From the NCBI RefSeq assembly GCF_023101165.1, contig NZ_CP078076.1:1364001-1428000 (forward strand): a stretch of DNA of 64,000 bases. The letters are read 5' to 3'. Source of the DNA: Microbacterium sufflavum. GTDB taxonomy: Bacteria; Actinomycetota; Actinomycetes; Actinomycetales; Microbacteriaceae. Positions within the stretch are counted from its first letter, which is position 1; each line of letters starts with the position of its first letter. The position numbers and the translations under genes were made by a program. Positions 61,765 to 64,000 of this stretch are shown piece after piece. The notes below the pieces were generated by a model. It ran no database searches. It worked only from the letters and a program-made list of their open reading frames with translations, and was not told the DNA's origin.

Positions 61765-62711
61765 GCCCTCAGCCTAGGGCGGGCTCCGCGCCGCGCGGCC
61801 CCGGACTGCCGGGTGCGTACGGCGAGGGCCGCGCAGGCGATCACGGCCAGTCCTCCCGCGACCGTGGGCCAGCCGATCTGCTCGTGCAGCAGCAACCCCG
61901 CCCACGCGATACCCATCACCGGCTGCACGAGCTGGATCTGGCTCACCTGCGCCATCGGCCCGATCGCGAGTCCGCGGTACCAGGCGAAGAAGCCGAGGAA
62001 CATGCTGACCGCGGCGAGATAGGCGAACGCGAGCCACTGCACGGGTGTCGCGGCGGGCGGCTGCGCGACGGCGGCGACGACGGCGAGCGCGGCCATCGGG
62101 GGAGCGGCGAGCACGAGCGCCCAGGAGATCGTCTGCCACGACCCGAGCTCGCGCGCGAGCAGGCCGCCCTCCGCGTAGCCGACGGCCGCGGCGAGCACGG
62201 CCCCGAAGAGCAGCAGGTCGGCGACGTGGAGGGTGCCGAGTCCCCCGCCCTGCAGGGCAGCGAAGCCGACCGCGGCCAGGGCGCCCACGGCCGCGAAGGC
62301 CCAGAACGACCGCGCCGGCCTCTCTCCGGTGCGCACCACGACGGCGACGGCGGTGGCGGCCGGGAGCAGGCCGATCACCACCGCGGCGTGACTCGCGGGG
62401 GCCGTGGTGAGCGCGAACGAGGTCAGGAGCGGGAACCCGGCGATCACTCCGCCCGCGACGACCGCGAGCCGTGCCCACTGCCGGGCGGAGGGCGGCGAGG
62501 CGCGGAACGCGGCGAGCACGATCGCGGCGAGGACGGCGGCGACCACGGCCCGGGCCGAACCGATGAACAGGGGCGACAACCCGCCGATCGCGACGCGGGT
62601 GAAGGGCAGCGTGAACGAGAAGGCGATGACCCCGAGGAGCCCCCAGGCTGGTCCTGCATATCTGGATAGCGCTGTCGAACGAAGGGCAGTAGCGCTACTC
62701 TGTTCTCTCAT
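61761..62711 (-). CDS. EamA-family (DMT superfamily) transporter
   Basis: 316 residues with ten membrane helices as two EamA repeats. Marks include PLFIGSARAVVAAVLAAIVLA, APASHAAVVIGLLPAATAV, VSQIQLVQPVMGIAWAGLLLHEQIGWPTVAGG. A probable metabolite exporter. Its ATG shares two bases with the divergent MocR gene start, so its promoter must lie in that gene. An in-frame downstream start cannot be excluded. Possible regulation by the MocR protein, which is often paired with EamA transporters. Confidence 0.85.
   Translation of the reverse strand: MREQSSATALRSTALSRYAGPAWGLLGVIAFSFTLPFTRVAIGGLSPLFIGSARAVVAAVLAAIVLAAFRASPPSARQWARLAVVAGGVIAGFPLLTSFALTTAPASHAAVVIGLLPAATAVAVVVRTGERPARSFWAFAAVGALAAVGFAALQGGGLGTLHVADLLLFGAVLAAAVGYAEGGLLARELGSWQTISWALVLAAPPMAALAVVAAVAQPPAATPVQWLAFAYLAAVSMFLGFFAWYRGLAIGPMAQVSQIQLVQPVMGIAWAGLLLHEQIGWPTVAGGLAVIACAALAVRTRQSGAARRGARPRLRA
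62667..62696. promoter_or_regulatory. Paired TAGCGCT elements upstream of MocR gene
   Basis: TAGCGCT at 62667-62673 and 62690-62696, 23 bases apart, on the same face of the helix. The second is within the perfect palindrome AGTAGCGCTACT (62689-62700). MocR-type regulators commonly bind paired sites; candidate autoregulatory site. Confidence 0.45.
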
Positions 62712-64000
62712 GGGTCAGGATAGCACCGAGCGCATCGTCCGTGGACTGCGGGCCTGGGTGGCGTCGGCCGCACCCGGTGCCCGGCTCCCGTCCAGTCGCG
62801 CGCTCGTCGCCGAGTACGGGGCGAGCCCGGTCACGGTGCAGCGCGCCGTGCAGCAGCTCGCGCGCAGCGGTCTGATCGACACGCGGCCGGGGGTCGGCAC
62901 GTTCGTCCGGGCCGCGCGGGCCCCCAGAGCGCTGGACCACAGCTGGCAGACCGCCGCGCTCGGCCCCGCCCCCATGCGCTCCTCGGGTCTCTCCGCGACG
63001 CAGCGCACCGCCGCCCCGGACGTCATCGGCCTGCACTCGGGCTATCCCTCGCCCGAGCTGCTGCCGGAGCGCCTGGTCCGGCAGGCGCTCGTCCGGGCGT
63101 CGCGCACCCCCGCCGCGGTGACGCGCTCCCCGGCCGCCGGTCTCCCCGAGCTCCAGGCATGGTTCGCCGCGGAGCTGGCGGCGACCGTCCCCTCCGGCAT
63201 CGCGGCACCCTCACCCAGGGACGCACTGGTCGTGGCCGGCAGCCAGAGCGGTCTCAGTTCGATCTTCCGGGCCGTCGTGGGCACCGGGCGGCCGCTGCTG
63301 ATCGAGTCGCCCACGTACTGGGGGGCGCTCCTGGCGGCGGAGCAGGCGGGGGTCGCACTGGTGCCGATCCCCTCCGGACCCGCCGGCCCCGACCCGGACG
63401 AGGTGGAGCGGGCGTTCGCGCGGACGGGAGCGCGGGCGTTCTACGCCCAGCCGACGTTCGCGAATCCGAGCGGCGCGCGCTGGTCGGCCGCGACGGGGGA
63501 GGCGGTGCTCGAGATCGTGCGGCGGCACGGGGCGTTCCTCATCGAGGACGACTGGGCGCACGACCTCGGCATCGACGCCGGCGCGCATCCCCTCGCCGCG
63601 GCCGACGACGACGGACACGTGGTGTACGTGCGCTCGCTCACCAAGAGCGTCTCGCCCGCGCTGCGCGTGGCGGCGGTGATCGCCCGCGGCCCGGCGCGTG
63701 AGCGGATCCTCGTGGACCGGGCTGCCGAGGGCATGTACGTGAGCGGGCTGCTGCAGGCCGCGGCGCTCGACGTGGTGACGCAGCCGGCCTGGCGCACGCA
63801 CCTGCGCGGATTCCGCGAGCAGCTGCGCACGCGCCGTGACCTGCTGGTGTCGAGCCTCGCAGCGCACGCGCCCGGGGTGACGGTGGAGAACGTGCCGGCG
63901 GGCGGCCTGAACCTGTGGGCGCGGCTGCCGGAGGGGACGGACGTCGGCCGGGTCGTGCGGGAGTGCGAGCTCCGCGGCCTGCTCATCGCCCCGGGTGGCG
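62710..64000 (+). CDS. MocR/PdxR-like GntR-family regulator with aminotransferase domain (3' truncated by window)
   Basis: 430 codons visible, no stop before the window end. N-terminal GntR winged helix: RLPSSRALVAEYGASPVTVQRAVQQLARSGLIDTRPGVGTFV. A linker follows, then a fold-type I aminotransferase-like domain with GLHSGYPSPELLP, SQSGLSSIFRAV, ESPTYWGALLAA, AQPTFANPSG, IEDDWAHDL and PLP-Lys312 in RSLTKSVSPALR. MocR regulators use PLP or an aldimine as effector. A TACTCT box (62696-62701) ends 8 bases before the ATG and no Shine-Dalgarno is present, suggesting a leaderless message. Likely regulates the divergent EamA gene. Confidence 0.87.
   Translation, partial: MGQDSTERIVRGLRAWVASAAPGARLPSSRALVAEYGASPVTVQRAVQQLARSGLIDTRPGVGTFVRAARAPRALDHSWQTAALGPAPMRSSGLSATQRTAAPDVIGLHSGYPSPELLPERLVRQALVRASRTPAAVTRSPAAGLPELQAWFAAELAATVPSGIAAPSPRDALVVAGSQSGLSSIFRAVVGTGRPLLIESPTYWGALLAAEQAGVALVPIPSGPAGPDPDEVERAFARTGARAFYAQPTFANPSGARWSAATGEAVLEIVRRHGAFLIEDDWAHDLGIDAGAHPLAAADDDGHVVYVRSLTKSVSPALRVAAVIARGPARERILVDRAAEGMYVSGLLQAAALDVVTQPAWRTHLRGFREQLRTRRDLLVSSLAAHAPGVTVENVPAGGLNLWARLPEGTDVGRVVRECELRGLLIAPGG

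Overview
The window comes from a high-GC Gram-positive actinobacterium, most likely a Microbacteriaceae member close to Microbacterium. The evidence is very high GC with G/C third positions, many GTG starts, pervasive 4-bp stop/start overlaps (ATGA, GTGA), apparently leaderless genes, a DtxR/IdeR-like iron box, a Tat substrate and a complete actinobacterial kdp operon. The genus is inference. I see no rRNA, tRNA, CRISPR array, transposase, integrase or origin. No gene-free stretch exceeds about 300 bases.

1-3080: the 3' part of an ATP-NAD kinase-family gene, a classical SDR, and a large divergent SDR with an N-terminal four-cysteine motif and no catalytic tyrosine. 3094-3513: a small Tat-exported protein.

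3567-8347: a vancomycin-resistance-like cluster. A VanS-like kinase and VanR-like regulator diverge from a VanY-type carboxypeptidase, a fold-type III racemase (long low-complexity N-terminus, His where alanine racemases have Tyr) and a D-Ala-D-X ligase; the last three overlap as one operon. The set could remodel the peptidoglycan stem terminus.

8356-21409: a 13-kb sugar-acid/polyol catabolic island: KDG-type kinase, KduD-like SDR, zinc alcohol dehydrogenase, 2-hydroxyacid dehydrogenase, acid-sugar dehydratase, a YtfQRT-YjfF-like ABC importer, SDR, AldA-like dehydrogenase and a LacI regulator. It is bracketed by a perfect 49-bp direct repeat that is the 3' end of the ligase gene, so it appears to have been inserted between the ligase and the glyoxalase-family gene at 21492.

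21492-38742: mixed chromosomal genes: VOC protein, Ski2-like helicase, a roadblock/small GTPase/roadblock trio, AlkD-like protein, FUSC protein, manganese catalase, SRPBCC protein, two TetR modules with clear operators, two hydrolases and a LuxR-type ATPase regulator. 38818-39021: cold-shock protein with a textbook terminator.

39210-48108: an eight-gene siderophore-iron uptake operon behind an iron box, holding two complete import sets around a siderophore-interacting reductase. It ends at two related palindromes. 48322-51085: hydrolase/TetR pair with two identical-type operators, and a GT4 glycosyltransferase. 51249-59881: TspO-like protein and kdpFABCDE with an extra coupled micro-ORF upstream of kdpF. 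59992-64000: SLC13/ArsB-type permease, GNAT, EamA transporter, and a MocR regulator (cut by the window end) whose start codon overlaps the divergent EamA start.
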